Below, piece after piece: positions 1-11,707 of a stretch of 64,000 nucleotides of DNA (position 1 is the stretch's first letter; every line of letters starts with the position of its first letter). The stretch spans positions 25,355,054-25,419,053 of the forward strand of contig NC_092562.1 in NCBI RefSeq assembly GCF_037975245.1, read 5' to 3'. Origin of the DNA: Apostichopus japonicus. Lineage: Eukaryota; Echinodermata; Holothuroidea; Aspidochirotida; Stichopodidae. The translations under genes were made by a program, and so were the position numbers. Under the pieces are notes generated by a model. That model had not been told where the DNA came from. It made no database searches and was given only the letters and a program-made list of their open reading frames with translations.

Positions 1-591
1 GAGATGTATCTCCATTTAGTCTAAGAGATTTTAAAATGCTTTATATCACCTTCAGTTCTCCTGTTGTTAAATTTATGTAATTTCACAAAGAGACAGGAAG
101 AAAGCAAACATTAATGATGTTGACTGAAAATATTCCGAATAAATACTTCATTAGGTCATCATATATCTTAGGTACATTTGAACTTCCAAGCGGCGGTATA
201 ATTATAGTTCCATGATACGTACTTTTTACGTATTTTATACGTATTTTATACGTATTTTACTATACGGACCTACATCCTTAAAATAATACTACGATATTAT
301 TAAGAAAAGAACGGGTCAGGCCAAGATATGATATAAAGAGTTCTTGACCAGTGAATAAGCAAGCGCGGGGATATGGGAGTAGGTTTGGGTGTTATAGGGT
401 TGTAACCCCCCCCCTCATTTTCAACCCTTGAAAATTAAACTAGTTGTTAACACAACGATGCTTAAGATATTTTGTTCTGGAGAAGCAGCCCCAGACCCTC
501 TAAACGGTTGTAGACGTCAACGACATCTGATCCACTCCCATTTCTTCCTACAATCATGAAACCGTCCCTGATAAGAGAACAGTATCATGCG

Positions 592-745
592 CGTATCCAG
601 GATTTTCTAACCCGGGGGCGCGAATTACTATCTAAGCGGAGCGCCACCATCGGTTGGCGCGGAGCGTACAAGAAAATTTCTGGTTTTGATACCCCCCAGA
701 TCACCGGAAATGGCACTTCTCGGGCTTGAAAATGACCAACCAGAT
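592..745 (+). repeat. GC-rich dispersed repeat, copy 1
   Basis: It opens with GCGTATCCAGGATTTTC, then a G-run, then a segment containing GCGCCACCAT, TTGGCGCGGAGCGTACAAG and a run of C. The same ordered landmarks occur at about 1843-1927 and, inverted, at 3970-4272. A GCGTATCCAGG-type end is typical of many animal DNA-transposon-derived repeats, but I cannot assign a superfamily. Confidence 0.55.
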
Positions 746-1842
746 GTACACTTTTGCCTGAGAACCAAGTATTTCCCAAAAGTTTTTTTCCATCCATAAC
801 CTTTTTGAAGATTGTCACCAGTCACACATCATGTTCGACCTCATCGCATGTCCTATGGATCATTGCTTTTGTAGGTTATTCTACGTCACGGCCCACAATA
901 TCTGAAAGCCCCACTTTTCAAGGTTTTAAGCCCATTACTTGTTGAGAATTTGAAAATTCACTTTTCTCGTGAATAAAATCACTTCAAAACATACCCATAA
1001 TGTTGCACAAAATTCAATCTATAGACAACCAATATAGAAAAACCTCCTTGAACCCCTAACAGACAGGTCAAAATTGAACTATTAGAGGAAAGTATGAGGA
1101 AGAATGTTGGTGAGGAAATTTTCGAAAATTCCGACACAGTTAATTTATTGGTGTAGAAATATTAAAACCTCTTATAATGGCTTTTACAAAACGTCGTTGA
1201 AGGAACAGAAAAATAGCAGATATTTCCGATATCAGGTATATCGAAACCGAACACTTCACTCATAGGCGTAGGTCCCGTAGGAGGCGGGGCTGCAGCCCCC
1301 CCCCTAATGTTTTCCCATTTTTTTCTGGCACCTACTGAAAGAAAAATAAATAGCAATGAATAGCTTAAAATTATCTCCTTGGTAATTTAAATAAAGTTCT
1401 AAGCTTAGCCGACATTACTACTGTAAAAGAGAGTTTTGACATAAATGGATCTGTATGCTTTTTCTCCATCTACATAAGACATTTCGTTGTTTACATTAGA
1501 ATCCGGCGGTATACTGTGCAACTTTCACGGACCGTGCGGTACGCGATGCCATACAATGTAATGACCGATCTTGCCTATATGATATTGGCATCGACATGTT
1601 GAATGCGCGCTCAGCGCGCGAAAAATTTTGTCTTTTTTTTCGGGCAAGTCATTACAGCCCCCAAATCCAATCTGGCTCCTACGCCTTTGACTACACACAT
1701 TGACAGCTTTTGAGGCTGTTCATCGTGGAACATGCATTTCAATGCTCATTGATATGATGTTATATCTGCTCTTTGCTTTACAAATTCGAACAGGCTTGTA
1801 GCGAGTAATTGCCAAGGGAGGGCGAAGCCTGTAGGCAAACTA

Positions 1843-1927
1843 TGAGTTGGCGCGAAGCGTACAAGAAAAATTTTGGCCGCAAATGCCTCCCAGATCGCTG
1901 GAAATGACACTTCCCAGGCCTTGTAAG
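1843..1927 (+). repeat. GC-rich dispersed repeat, partial copy 2
   Basis: The internal landmarks of copy 1 recur here (GAGTTGGCGCGAAGCGTACA, then TCCCAGATCGCTGGAAATG and CACTTCCCAGG) without the GCGTATCCAGG end. It looks like an internal fragment. Confidence 0.5.
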
Positions 1928-2210
1928 TTGCATCTAAGCATTGTCTATTTTGAAATTACTAGCGATGTCATAAAGAAAATTTGCTCGGGGGGAGGGGGCG
2001 GTCGCCCCCTTCCCGAAATGCGTTATGTTCCCCGACGACTCGGTCGAGTTCAAGTACATTAGTGAGAGAGGAAAAACGGAAACGTCAAAAATGGAGTTGT
2101 CGGGGTAAGGGGTAGGGTGAGGCGCACACCCCCTCCGTAATCCTTGATCTGTCACTGGCTACCCTGTGTATATAATATGGATCTTTCTCTTCCCGAGGTC
2201 TTGGCTATCT

Positions 2211-2342
2211 TCTACTCCCTCCTTTTCTCCTTTTTCTCTCTTTTCTTCTTTTTCTTTTCCCTTCCTTCCTCTCCTCCTTTTCTTTTTTCCCCTCCTTTTC
2301 CCTTTTTTCTTCTCTTTTTTTTCTCTCCTCTTTTCCTTACCC
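2211..2342. repeat. Polypyrimidine tract
   Basis: About 130 bp made almost only of C and T on the plus strand. It is followed at 2343-2384 by a G/C block and CTGGATACGCACCTG, which resembles the inverted end of the GC-rich dispersed repeat. The lysine/arginine-rich and phenylalanine-rich frames across it are products of low complexity, not genes. Confidence 0.75.
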
Positions 2343-3310
2343 GGGGGGCGCGCGCCCCCAACGCCCCCCCTGGATACGCACCTGAGTATGATTGCCAGTA
2401 TGTTGCCATATGACCCTGGTGAAAATCCGCCACTTACACAAGCATGCGCTCAAATTTACATTTTCACGGCCGTACAATGCAATGCAATTCATGGAATTGG
2501 AGAGTAACGTATCAATGTAAATATATTATTGCCTTTACAGAGTTTCGGAATGATTTGACTGACTAAAAGGCAGGTTCTCGTTGTGTTCGTACTACGCGTC
2601 TAGAATTTATTTACAAGTTAAACCGACCGATCACTGAAGCTGAGTTTGCGGATAGTCGGACCCTCTGACCACGTGTTCTTTTCAACGTACATGACCCAGA
2701 CGTTCATCCTACTAATTTGACTAGTCTAACATGATGGGGCTCTCCAGGGTTCATACTGAGGGATCTGGCATATTGGTTTTAATGTACGTATCCTGTGCTG
2801 TTTACATATCGCTGAATCATAGTAACAAGATCGCCAAAGAGCGTTCACCAGCATGTAATTCGCCGGCTGTATATGCATACAGGCTCAATAGGTGGTCGAC
2901 TAGTTAATGGCAGCCTAGATCTAGATTTTTCATTTTGCTCATCCCAAGCTGTACTATAATATGACCGATTCCGTCACCTTACGATTTCGTGGCGCCTGTC
3001 ATTTTCCCCCGTAGACTCTGTATGCCCCGTACAGACAGCCATCCAAGATAGACAGTAAATAGAGGGCGGGCTGGTAGGTAGCCAAAATATACAGTATAAA
3101 TAGAGGGCGGGCTAATAGGTTTTTCGAGATCGTGAATATATTATACTGAGAGCAGATACACACGGACTTGAGCAAGACTAAGTTAGTGGCGGATATGTTC
3201 CAAATCTGTGGTTCAAGGTTCAACTTGTGCAGGATAACCGAACGAAATAGCTGCTTTAGAAACCACACTGAGTTACGGTACTTAAAACAATTATGGTATA
3301 TGGCGATCCT

Positions 3311-3382
3311 GGGTGGAGGGGGATATATCCCCCCATGAAAATGGGTGGAGGGGATGTAATGCACCATATCCCCCCACCAAAT
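3311..3382. repeat. Hairpin-prone GGGG/CCCC repeat
   Basis: It contains the perfect palindrome GGGGGATATATCCCCC at 3318-3333. A second block, GGTGGAGGGGAT, is followed by the near-complementary ATATCCCCCCACC. It resembles a short folded-back repeat; the function is unknown. Confidence 0.45.
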
Positions 3383-3969
3383 GCCAGGGATAAGAATATT
3401 TTCATGCCTACATTTATGCATCTTCGTTAATGTACGGCTCTTTTTTAGCTTCATTTCTCGCCTACCATAAACGCAGTGCGATCTTTTCAAATAAAGCGTC
3501 TTTATAAAGCAAAAATAGTTGACTGTAGGCTTCATTGGCCCTATAACAACAAAATGTATTATTGCGCCCACGGTATTGATATAGTACATATATGCACCCT
3601 CATAGTATTCATATAGGCCCTATAGTAGGCCTACACACGTACATGTTCCCTCGAACAGCTGAGAATCTCATGTAACCAGGGTAATGCTTAATACACGTTT
3701 CACCTGGATGCCCTAGCAATCGGTACCTAGGAATGTAACTATGTGTAATTGTGTATTGCATGTGTATAGGCCTATAATAGCCTGCATGAGGCCATTTTCT
3801 TCATCGAATAATATAAAAGAGCTCTCGAACATTCTAACGTTGCGCCTGAAACAAGATTGACAGGGGCAATTTTCCCAAAATAACACCCGAAATTTAAAAA
3901 AAAGTATTTTGGATCCTGATTATGAGATATTTCGGACATGACATCCCTATTTTAAAGTTGGGTATATGC

Positions 3970-4272
3970 CGCTTGGAAACCTCGGGAAGTGCCGTTTCCG
4001 GCCATCTAGAGGGTTTGTTAATCCCAAAATTTTCTTGTACGCTTCGCGCCAACTCATGGTGGCGCTACGCTTAGATAGTCAACAAGGTCATATCCCCCCC
4101 CCCCCCACTCGGAAGTACGGATCGCCGCCCATGCATATGACACCATTTTGCATTTCAGCCCTTCTTCTGAAGGAAAAATTGTACACCCCTCCCCTTAGAC
4201 CCATCCCCCAGGACGGCGATCATTCATGCCTGGCGCCCCCCCCCCTTTTGGAAAATCCTGGATACGCCCCTG
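3970..4272 (-). repeat. GC-rich dispersed repeat, copy 3 (inverted)
   Basis: Read on the minus strand it starts CAGGGGCGTATCCAGGATTT at about 4272, then a long G-run. It then carries the landmarks of copies 1 and 2 (ACTATCTAAGCG, GCGCCACCAT, TTGGCGCGAAGCGTACAAG). This is the most complete of the three copies. The CAGGGGCG end is reminiscent of hAT-type non-autonomous elements, but no target duplication was identified. Confidence 0.55.
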
Positions 4273-4324
4273 ATCTTATATGAATGAGAAACCACAACTT
4301 TTGCTGTTGATATTCTAAGCCCAT

Positions 4325-5760
4325 GTTTGATTTCGGTTCTGACTTGAGGGTTGGCATATTCTATACATACAGTCTATATCAATCTGCCCAAGTGTTCTCG
4401 AGTGTGCATTGAGATATGACGAACAATATTCACAATGGCAGCTGATGACCGAGATGGGAAATTTTCTTGTATTCAGCATAAATATTGGTCTCTACCAAAC
4501 ACAGCAGGCTTCTTCTATTCGATATGTGTTACATTGAAAAGCAGTACATTAAGCAGGCACCGGGCGATTTTTATCCCTTGGTCCCCCAAATTTTGTGTCT
4601 GGTTTGCCTCTAAACATCTAACAACGCAACAGTTAATTTTCGTAAACGGCGCCTGGTCATATCCTCAACGTTACTACAGCCAAACCTGACCATTGCGAAA
4701 TACGACTGAAGCAAAAATATAAAATCGAGAATTCACGATGATATCGTACATTCCAATAGCAACATTGTATGTACCAACACTAGACGTTTATTACAAACCT
4801 TTGTGCACATGGCAACTCCAAAAGTTCTGACATACTTCAGTCAATGGAGACTTGTGTGAGACTTCTGATTCTTATCTACCTATGCCCTTCAGCCAAATTT
4901 CCAATTGCCAATAGCCTCTCATATTCTTATGAAGCGGAACGCACAAGTTACGTAATAGACTGGTCGATGGGAGATACAATAGATAATGAAACAAGGCTCC
5001 ACAATTTGACCCCTGGTGACTCCAAATAAACTTTGACCTCCACCAAAAACCATAAGCTTCTGTTACTTACGTGCCACAACTACATACTAAATATTACATT
5101 GAATTCCAGCTTCCCTTCTTGAGATATCGTGTTCAGAAGTTTTAACAATTTGACCCCGTTGACCCAGTTTCAATCTTCCCCCACCACCCTCCCCCCACTT
5201 TGGGTTCTCATACTCAATGTGGTACTCCTTAACATCAAATATGGGATTGTTCCAAGCTTCCCTACTTGAGATATCGTGTTTACAAGCAAGGCGTCACACA
5301 CACACACACATCAGCCTGCATGAATACAAAGGTAACGATTAGCATCGAAACAAAACAGGAGATCATGTTAACATGTTAATGTTCTATATGTTATCTACAT
5401 GTTATTTGTTGTGTCTCGGTTGTCATGGAAGTGCATGTGGTGTTTAGTAATGGTTACAAGACGAAAACGTCAGGCCGTCATAGCGAAAAAAAAATCAATG
5501 TCATGATTCGCACAAATTGAAGTGGGCACGAATTGCCAACTTATCAGCTATCCAGTGAGGGGTCGGGTTAAGCTATAGTGAGAACTTTTACAAGGACGTT
5601 CAGAGACCATACTATACGTTGAAGATTTAGTGTTTAAGCCAATGAATCAATTATTTGGATTATGCTACCGACATGATATTGATCGTTTGAGACGGACGGG
5701 GTGGGGGAGGGGGATTTAAAGGGGGGAGGGCGTATCACACCTGTCCCTGGTTGCTTCCCT
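4325..5760. repeat. Boundary repeat R, unit 1 (split copy)
   Basis: The first part of R (TTTCGGTTCTGA then TGGCATA and CATACAGTCTAT) lies at about 4328-4395. The rest resumes at about 5353 (ACAGGAGATCATGTTAACAT) and runs through AAAACGTCAGGCCGTCATAG, the GGATTATGCTACC end near 5680 and a G-rich block at about 5697-5730. About 960 bp at 4396-5352 interrupt it. That stretch has no counterpart in the other units and carries no recognisable gene. This is the first of five R copies that mark the starts of the tandem units. Confidence 0.7.
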
Positions 5761-8584
5761 ATAGCTGCATGTGCACTACGACCGCACTGTCGTAGCTTAC
5801 GGTGTCTCTTTTAAGTATTGTAAAGTGTTCTCCCCCAGTAATTTGTTCCTTCTCTTTATCGACCGTTGCCCAACGCTATTTATTTACGCATCCAATTTAC
5901 ATTTGCCAGATTTTGCTGATTAATTTAACCGAGTCTTTCCGGGTAGGGTAGTATGAGGTGCTCTTTCCGATAGTCTCTCTTACCATGCTAACATCTGCTT
6001 AATGTAGTCGTCCACAGATCGGATGTACTTTTCAATTATCAAAGTAAAGTTCATACGGCATTTTGTAATTGGTACTTCTATGTGTTTATTGTGCAATAAA
6101 CTTGATAAGAAAAGTTATAACGATAACAATGATGATATCTATTAAAGATGACATTACGACAAATTAAATGAAAATAAAAAACATAAACCCGCAGAACCAT
6201 CTATGCTAATGGAAGTACTTTTGACTTCAAGAAAAAAAATCGAAAATGTTGAGACAGAATATATGAGGTTAAATAATTGTTATGACAGCATAAATTGATC
6301 TTTTATGACAGATTAAATCAATTTTTACGACATACTGTGTTATAACAAAAATATTGAACTATTTGTTTCGTGAGAAGCAGTAATCTGTTATGACAAAATG
6401 ATACCAGATAGCCAGTTAGCTTTGTAATTCCTTGCCATACGCTTTGCTCAAAATTTCCACATCACTATCAGACTAATGTAGAGCAAGTGAGTTAAATTTG
6501 TCTAAGAATTAAGTGAGAACCAAAAAAGATCAGAGATTTCTAGCCCTGGTATGTATCACTCACTTGTGGGCATCGACCAATTAATTCACTGGTAAGGATT
6601 TAACAGTACAGAATTTTTAATCCAAAATGTTTCAATATCCAGAAAGAACAGTACTGTTATGTGAAATATCTATACAAAGATTTATAAGTAGAAGAAAACT
6701 GTCTTTTACCAGTTGTGAGCTAGCAAATCATTTCTGACACCAACCATGCCTTTACTAATTGTTATTAATGAACTAAAGTTATATAATACATTGCTAATAC
6801 ACTTGAAATATTTTCACAACCCAATGCCATAGCAAAACCCATCTTGTATAAATCACAGAGAAAATGGCCAACTTTGAGACTATTTGAGATAACCTGTTCT
6901 CCTCGTTAAGCTCAGAGGGTGAAAACTGATAAGAGCCTGCCTGAGTGTGATTTAAGCAAGACTATCAACTCTCTGAAGCAGAGTTCATTCCTTGGAAGAC
7001 TTAGATCTTATATAGAGCCCCCTCACAAAACTAAGTGAACAGAATTGACCAAACTATGTTCACCAAACGAAAATCATAGTATTGAATTCACACATTAATT
7101 GTAGCTCTTATTTCGGAGTTATCGTGTTAAGGTTATAAGGTTTTCAGAATTTGACACCTGTTGAACTCATTTGATCTTGCACTCACCAAGCTGGACTACG
7201 TTCAACAAAGATGTGCTTTTTTGAGTTATCGTGTTTACAAGATTTTCAAACTTTGACTTGGACGTTGACCGCAAATGACCATTGAACTTCACAGAGAACA
7301 ATAAGTTTCTTGTACTCAATAAGACGGAACCACATACCAAGTATGAAGTTAAGCCAACGAGAACTCTTAAACGGTGTTTACAAACTAATGTCACATACAT
7401 ACACACACACCCGCACAAACGCCGTCACCATCACTTAGAGATTCCTTTTGCTTCCGGCAAAGAATTAAAAAAATGTTATCACAATTACATTAAATAATCT
7501 GTTCCGACCGATCAAATAATCTGTTCATACATAGTAATAATAATAATACGTTTTGATAGAATCAATAATCAACTCAAATCAACTCTATAACATCAATGAT
7601 GTTGTAGCTCGATGAATGTTTATGAAGTGACTTATTTGTACAAACTATCACGTGTCAAACACTAGCTGTCTACTGTTTTGCTGCTTCATGTAAGCAGTTT
7701 CACCTTTCGTTCGCTTAAAGTAGGCTAAAATTTGCGACTGCCTCTAAGCTGACAAGAACAATTCGCTGCGACCTTCTTTCTCGCCAGTCCAGTCCAGCAA
7801 AGCTTTGGTTTCTTCATTAGCGGTTTTATTTTAGTGAAATTGTTTCTTTTTCTTCTTTTTCCTTTTATATTAATTATTATTTTTTTTTTGGAAATTTTTT
7901 TTAAGCTAGAAAATCCTACAATATTTACAAAAAACTAAATCTTTCTGGTAGACCAAAATTTCAAGCTTTTTGGAGTTTTTATTCGAGAATCTGTTGCTTG
8001 TCAAAACACTTAATTTCTTCCTTCAGATTATGGACGCTTGTCAGTTACTTCCATAGTAAATACTTCCTTTTGAGAGGAAGCATATTTAGAGATTTTGGTG
8101 AGGCTTCCCTTTGAAAGACACTGACCCCAGTTCCCACTTTTAAAAGCACCAAATAGTGCAAGTTGGGGCAATATATAGCCATTATGACATAATATTTTAT
8201 TTAATTGAAATCAAGTCTTTGCACAGTTCGACCCCTGGGCTCACTTATCTACAGGCAATTCATTTGGTACACTTTCACAAATTATGACCCCATTTGACCT
8301 CAACCAGACAAGCAAAGCTAAGTGTCGGCCACAGAGAGATACTAAGACTGCTGATATAAATAATCATGAACCGTAACTTATTTCATGTTTTCTAATGTAA
8401 CATGCTCACAATGAGCTCTGAACTATTCTAATACACTACCGTATTGTGTAACTTCAAAGACTGAATTGCTTAAATAAAGATTGCTGAAAATCTGAACAAG
8501 CCTCTATGCAGGTTTGAAGCATTCTTCCTTTAGCTGCTAATAGCTTCATATGACCTTTGGCCTTATATTACAGTGCCGTTGCTT
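5761..8584. other. Unit 1 flank downstream of TRIM-A, gene-free
   Basis: Non-coding DNA colinear with the same position in every unit. It includes motifs recurring within the flank, such as GAGTTATCGTGTTTACAAG and TTTGACACCTGTTGA around 7110-7260. It belongs to flank type 1, shared with unit 4: both lack the TATGAGG stretch after CTGGACTAC that units 2, 3 and 5 carry. No domain-bearing reading frame was seen. Confidence 0.6.
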
Positions 8585-9208
8585 TTAAAGCAGCATTTGC
8601 GTTGGGTCGCTTTTTTCCACTTTTTTAACATGTGCATCGATTTTTTTACATGTATCAATCATAAAACAGCAATCTAAGATACCATCCAAGTTTCACCCTG
8701 CCAAGAGCGTTAATTAGCGAGTAATTAACGATTTATGTCGATAAATGAGAAGAGTGTCCTCGACAAATTTCACAGTTAAAATTAATCGCATACAATTCCG
8801 CCAAACCCACTAGTTTGAATTCAACCAATCAGAGATGCAGGTTTAGTTATGAGCCGTTGCTAAAAATAGATTCAAGACTTCGCGTTGGTTGTACCAGGGA
8901 GTTGTTATGCAACTCCCTGGTACAACTGCCATATAGACTGTACACAAATCAAGCGTGGTGTTATATTACGTATCTGTCAATGACGTTCGTAGTGTTTAAA
9001 TATTCATATTATGGGCGAGGTTTATTGGGTTCCCAACGGAAAATATCTTGGAGAACAACAAAGTTGAAAGTTGCAAATTTTTCGACTTTTATGCCACCAT
9101 TTGAAGTAAAATATAATATAGATTAGCTAGTTATGTAGGTCGTTATGGCAAAGTGAAATCAGTGAGGTTGAGAAAAATAATAGAAAATGACGCAAAATGC
9201 TGCTTTAA
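8585..9208. mobile_element. 616-bp MITE with TTAA target duplication
   Basis: The element spans 8589-9204 and is flanked by TTAA at 8585-8588 and 9205-9208. Its ends are inverted repeats: AGCAGCATTTGCGT on the left, and AGCAGCATTTTGCGT when the right end is read on the minus strand (one extra T). Units 3 and 4 show the empty site, where CTTTTAAGCCAC or CTTTTACGCCAC runs straight on. A perfect 17-bp hairpin lies inside at 8888-8926. There is no transposase, so it is non-autonomous. TTAA targeting is known for piggyBac-type transposases, but the ends do not begin CCC, so that link is tentative. Confidence 0.8.
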
Positions 9209-9244
9209 GCCACTATCAACGGAGTATTGTTACAGACTTTCATG

Positions 9245-9245
<1 letters not shown>

Positions 9246-9295
<50 letters not shown>

Positions 9296-9331
9296 ATGTG
9301 TGGGTGTTTGTGTGTGTTTGTAAATATATGC
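9246..9331. repeat. (TA)n(TG)n microsatellite below TRIM-A
   Basis: An alternating TA run is followed by a TG-rich run about 100-180 bp beyond the TRIM-A stop codon. The equivalent tract is present at 26341-26406, 46070-46155 and 55565-55720. Flank sequence left of the tract and gene sequence right of it group the units differently, so this is the likely exchange point. Confidence 0.9.
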
Positions 9332-9426
9332 ATTACGTTATTGAAAGTCAATTTAGTGGTGCAACCCTGATGATGTCATCATCTCTAGTTAAGTCCTTTC
9401 ATTATCCTTTAAATTATTTGGGGTAA

Positions 9427-11610
9427 TCACTCCTCCGCTATCAGCCTAAAGCTGTAGAGTTTTGCAGAATCTTTTGAAGCAACTACGAGGCATTCTGTGC
9501 CATCAACGTCGAATGTGGTCAGAGAGACATTCTTAAAATTTTCCAGTGGTACTATAGATAGTATCTGTCGGCCATCTTTGCTATACTGTGCCAGGAAAGT
9601 TTTAGTAGTATTTGACCATAACATATAAATGAAATCCTTTTTGTCTATACACACACCTAACGCAGTATTTGCATTAAGATCTGGTTTGGCCAATTCGAAT
9701 CCGAATTCGAATACAATTTTATTTTTCTGTCCTTCCATGGTGATTGCATGGGCGCCATTTCCATGACATACCAGAAGATAACCACCATGTACTGCGATAT
9801 CATTCACGACACCGAATACGCCACCTGTTACTTCCACGGTATGACTGTTTTTCAGCTGATGATCAAAAATTAAGAAATTCTTACCGTTATCCAAACAAAC
9901 AATGATTCGATTTTTATCAGGATCGTAAGCTACACACAACATACGCTTCCCGGTTGTAACAACGTTATCGATGTACTTCCTGCTGTATGAACCATCACGA
10001 ACATCGTAGATACCGATTTCATTGGGTGCACAAACCGTCACGACTTGATGCTCGGATAAGAAACAACAATAACGATTGGTGCAGTTGACTTTGTATCTTC
10101 TTGTCATCTGGTCTTGCTTTTGTATTTTTCCTTTGCTGTTGATGACGGTGATATGTGAATAATTATCTGGTGCAGTACCAGATGTGACCATATTTCCATC
10201 ACTGGTTTGTGTGATGCTATCAATCAGATACTGACCTATAACTGATGTATCAATATGAGCAGCAGCTTGCTTAGCAACAAATTCTTCAAAATCGATTAAA
10301 ACCTCTTGATCGACAATAACCTTTACCTTCCCCCAAACCACTTTCGTTACATCAAAAGTAAAATCAGATAATAATTCTAACTGTGGAAATTCTTGTTCCA
10401 TTTCTTTTACTAGGGCGTCACTGGCTGTCCTGATGTAAGGGATGCACTGAGAATCCGACCAATCGTCTTTAGAAGCAAGAATAGATGAAGTTGTCGCTGT
10501 GAAATTCTCGTACCTTTCAATAATCTGTTCACAATAATCCAAGATATCTTGAAGTTCATTTTCCTTCTGCCTTGTTAGTAGTTCTTTTTCCGCCGACAGT
10601 TCCTTTAAATTTCCATCAAAATTCTCCAGTTTTATTTTGCATTTAGCTTCGATTTTATCGTGTTCTGCTTGCACTTCTTTAGATTCTTGGTCATATTTCT
10701 GATCCAAGTTTGTCATCTCGTTTTCAAATTTGACCCTTAGTTGACATTTCTCCTGTTCTCTTCTGTTTTCTACGTCTTTTAACATTCTTTCTCTCTCAGT
10801 ATTGTTTAGTTTGTCTTTAATCTCGTTAACATTGTGTTCGTATTGAATTTGCAACTTTTTGGATTTATCTTTTACATTCTCCCTTAGCTTCTGCGTAGCA
10901 GCTTTAACCCTAGTTGGTAACTCATACAACTTTTTTTCATTTTTGGTAATGTCCAAAAGCTTTGCCTCCAGTAACTCCCTTTCACTCTTCGCTAACTCAC
11001 CTACATCAAGCAGGTCGTGACCTTTGTGCATACCGGTGACACAGGTCACGCAAATCGCTACACCTCTACATGTACTGCAACATAACTGTGCCCTTTCTGT
11101 CACGTGATCAGCACACATGGTATCTACCGTAAATGGTGATATTGTTTCCGAACTCAAGTTCTTTTCTTTGATGGTTTCCAAGTTCAGAGTGTGTGGTTGG
11201 TGATCTTGAAACATCCCGAAAGTTAGGTGAATCTGAAAACATTCTTGACATAAAAATTGGTCACACTTAAAGCAGTATGTTGGTGTTGTTGATTCCTTAG
11301 AACAGCTAACACATAACTGCTTTTGATCTTTATTTACGAATGAGTCTTGTAATTTGTTCAACAGCAGCCTACTCGTCATATGAAGATCAGTCTTAAATCC
11401 ATCCACACCGTTTTCAGGAATTTCACAATCCTGTTTACATACTGAACATTTAAACATCCCTTCGCTTGCTGATTGAATGACTGATGTCAAGCAATCCTTA
11501 CAATATCGATGAAGACATGGTAACAGTTTCGGATCTTTAAGTTGATCCGAACAAACAGGGCACTGGCAAACAGTCTCTGTCATGTCCTTGGAAGGTGTAG
11601 AGGATGCCAT
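9427..11610 (-). CDS. TRIM-A: TRIM-type RING E3 ubiquitin ligase, intact
   Basis: A 727-residue protein in a single open frame. The RING finger carries C17, C20, C32, H34, C37, C40, C55 and C58. B-box 1 follows at about 100-140 (C100, C103, C113, C116, C121, C124, then histidines). B-box 2 is at 166-198 (C166, H169, C178, C181, C187, C190, H195, H198). A charged coiled coil spans about 205-375. The C-terminal 280 residues have repeated hydrophobic strands and DG/NG turns like an NHL-type beta-propeller, without clear NHL signatures. By family knowledge such proteins are E3 ligases that dimerise through the coiled coil and bind targets with the C-terminus, some in innate immunity. The MASSTPSK start is chosen because it has A at -3 and G at +4 and is shared by all four copies. 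An upstream ATG 22 codons earlier is in poor context and is not kept in copy C. TRIM56- or TRIM45-like is the closest general description; orthology is not claimed. Confidence 0.92.
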   Translation of the reverse strand: MASSTPSKDMTETVCQCPVCSDQLKDPKLLPCLHRYCKDCLTSVIQSASEGMFKCSVCKQDCEIPENGVDGFKTDLHMTSRLLLNKLQDSFVNKDQKQLCVSCSKESTTPTYCFKCDQFLCQECFQIHLTFGMFQDHQPHTLNLETIKEKNLSSETISPFTVDTMCADHVTERAQLCCSTCRGVAICVTCVTGMHKGHDLLDVGELAKSERELLEAKLLDITKNEKKLYELPTRVKAATQKLRENVKDKSKKLQIQYEHNVNEIKDKLNNTERERMLKDVENRREQEKCQLRVKFENEMTNLDQKYDQESKEVQAEHDKIEAKCKIKLENFDGNLKELSAEKELLTRQKENELQDILDYCEQIIERYENFTATTSSILASKDDWSDSQCIPYIRTASDALVKEMEQEFPQLELLSDFTFDVTKVVWGKVKVIVDQEVLIDFEEFVAKQAAAHIDTSVIGQYLIDSITQTSDGNMVTSGTAPDNYSHITVINSKGKIQKQDQMTRRYKVNCTNRYCCFLSEHQVVTVCAPNEIGIYDVRDGSYSRKYIDNVVTTGKRMLCVAYDPDKNRIIVCLDNGKNFLIFDHQLKNSHTVEVTGGVFGVVNDIAVHGGYLLVCHGNGAHAITMEGQKNKIVFEFGFELAKPDLNANTALGVCIDKKDFIYMLWSNTTKTFLAQYSKDGRQILSIVPLENFKNVSLTTFDVDGTECLVVASKDSAKLYSFRLIAEE

Positions 11611-11634
11611 TGTTTCCGATGGAGGATGGCTTTT

Positions 11635-11660
11635 CTCTAGAAAATGAGCAGAAAAGGTAC
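11635..11660 (-). other. Possible splice acceptor before TRIM-A start
   Basis: Read on the minus strand, a pyrimidine-rich stretch (CCTTTTCTGCTCATTTTC) ends in TAG at about 11637, 27 nt before the start codon. It could be the 3' end of a 5'UTR intron. The same layout occurs in the other copies. The TATA-like box 98 nt upstream offers an unspliced alternative, so this is uncertain. Confidence 0.35.
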
Positions 11661-11707
11661 ATGATGTAATTAGCATTTATTTACAAATAGCAAACGAGTG
11701 ATGGCGT

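Larger units (their letters stand above)
1..4320. other. Left flank outside the TRIM array, no recognisable gene
   Basis: I find no reading frame with a recognisable domain in this stretch. It holds runs of G or C (for example near 408-417, 1298-1306, 4096-4109 and 4239-4249), pieces of one GC-rich dispersed repeat, a polypyrimidine tract and a short palindromic repeat, listed separately. It shows no similarity to the repeat units that begin at about 4325, so the tandem array seems to start there. Distant exons or regulatory DNA cannot be excluded. Confidence 0.6.

Noticed and set aside
2999-3589. 196-codon minus-strand open frame
   Set aside because: No recognisable domain. It crosses a palindromic G/C repeat and a local direct repeat (AGAGGGCGGGCT near 3060 and 3102), and has no homologue in the window.
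7167-7497. Overlapping short frames on both strands, repeated in each unit (for example 54127-54457, 63684-63990)
   Set aside because: They read across a CACACACAC stretch and motifs repeated in the flank, and their ends move with small indels. No domain was seen.
8815-9126. 103-codon plus-strand frame
   Set aside because: It lies wholly inside the MITE and reads through the 17-bp hairpin; it is not shared with any other unit.
11611-11676. Upstream in-frame ATG as the TRIM-A start
   Set aside because: Poor start context, frame not preserved in copy C, and different residues in D. The MASSTPSK start is common to all copies.
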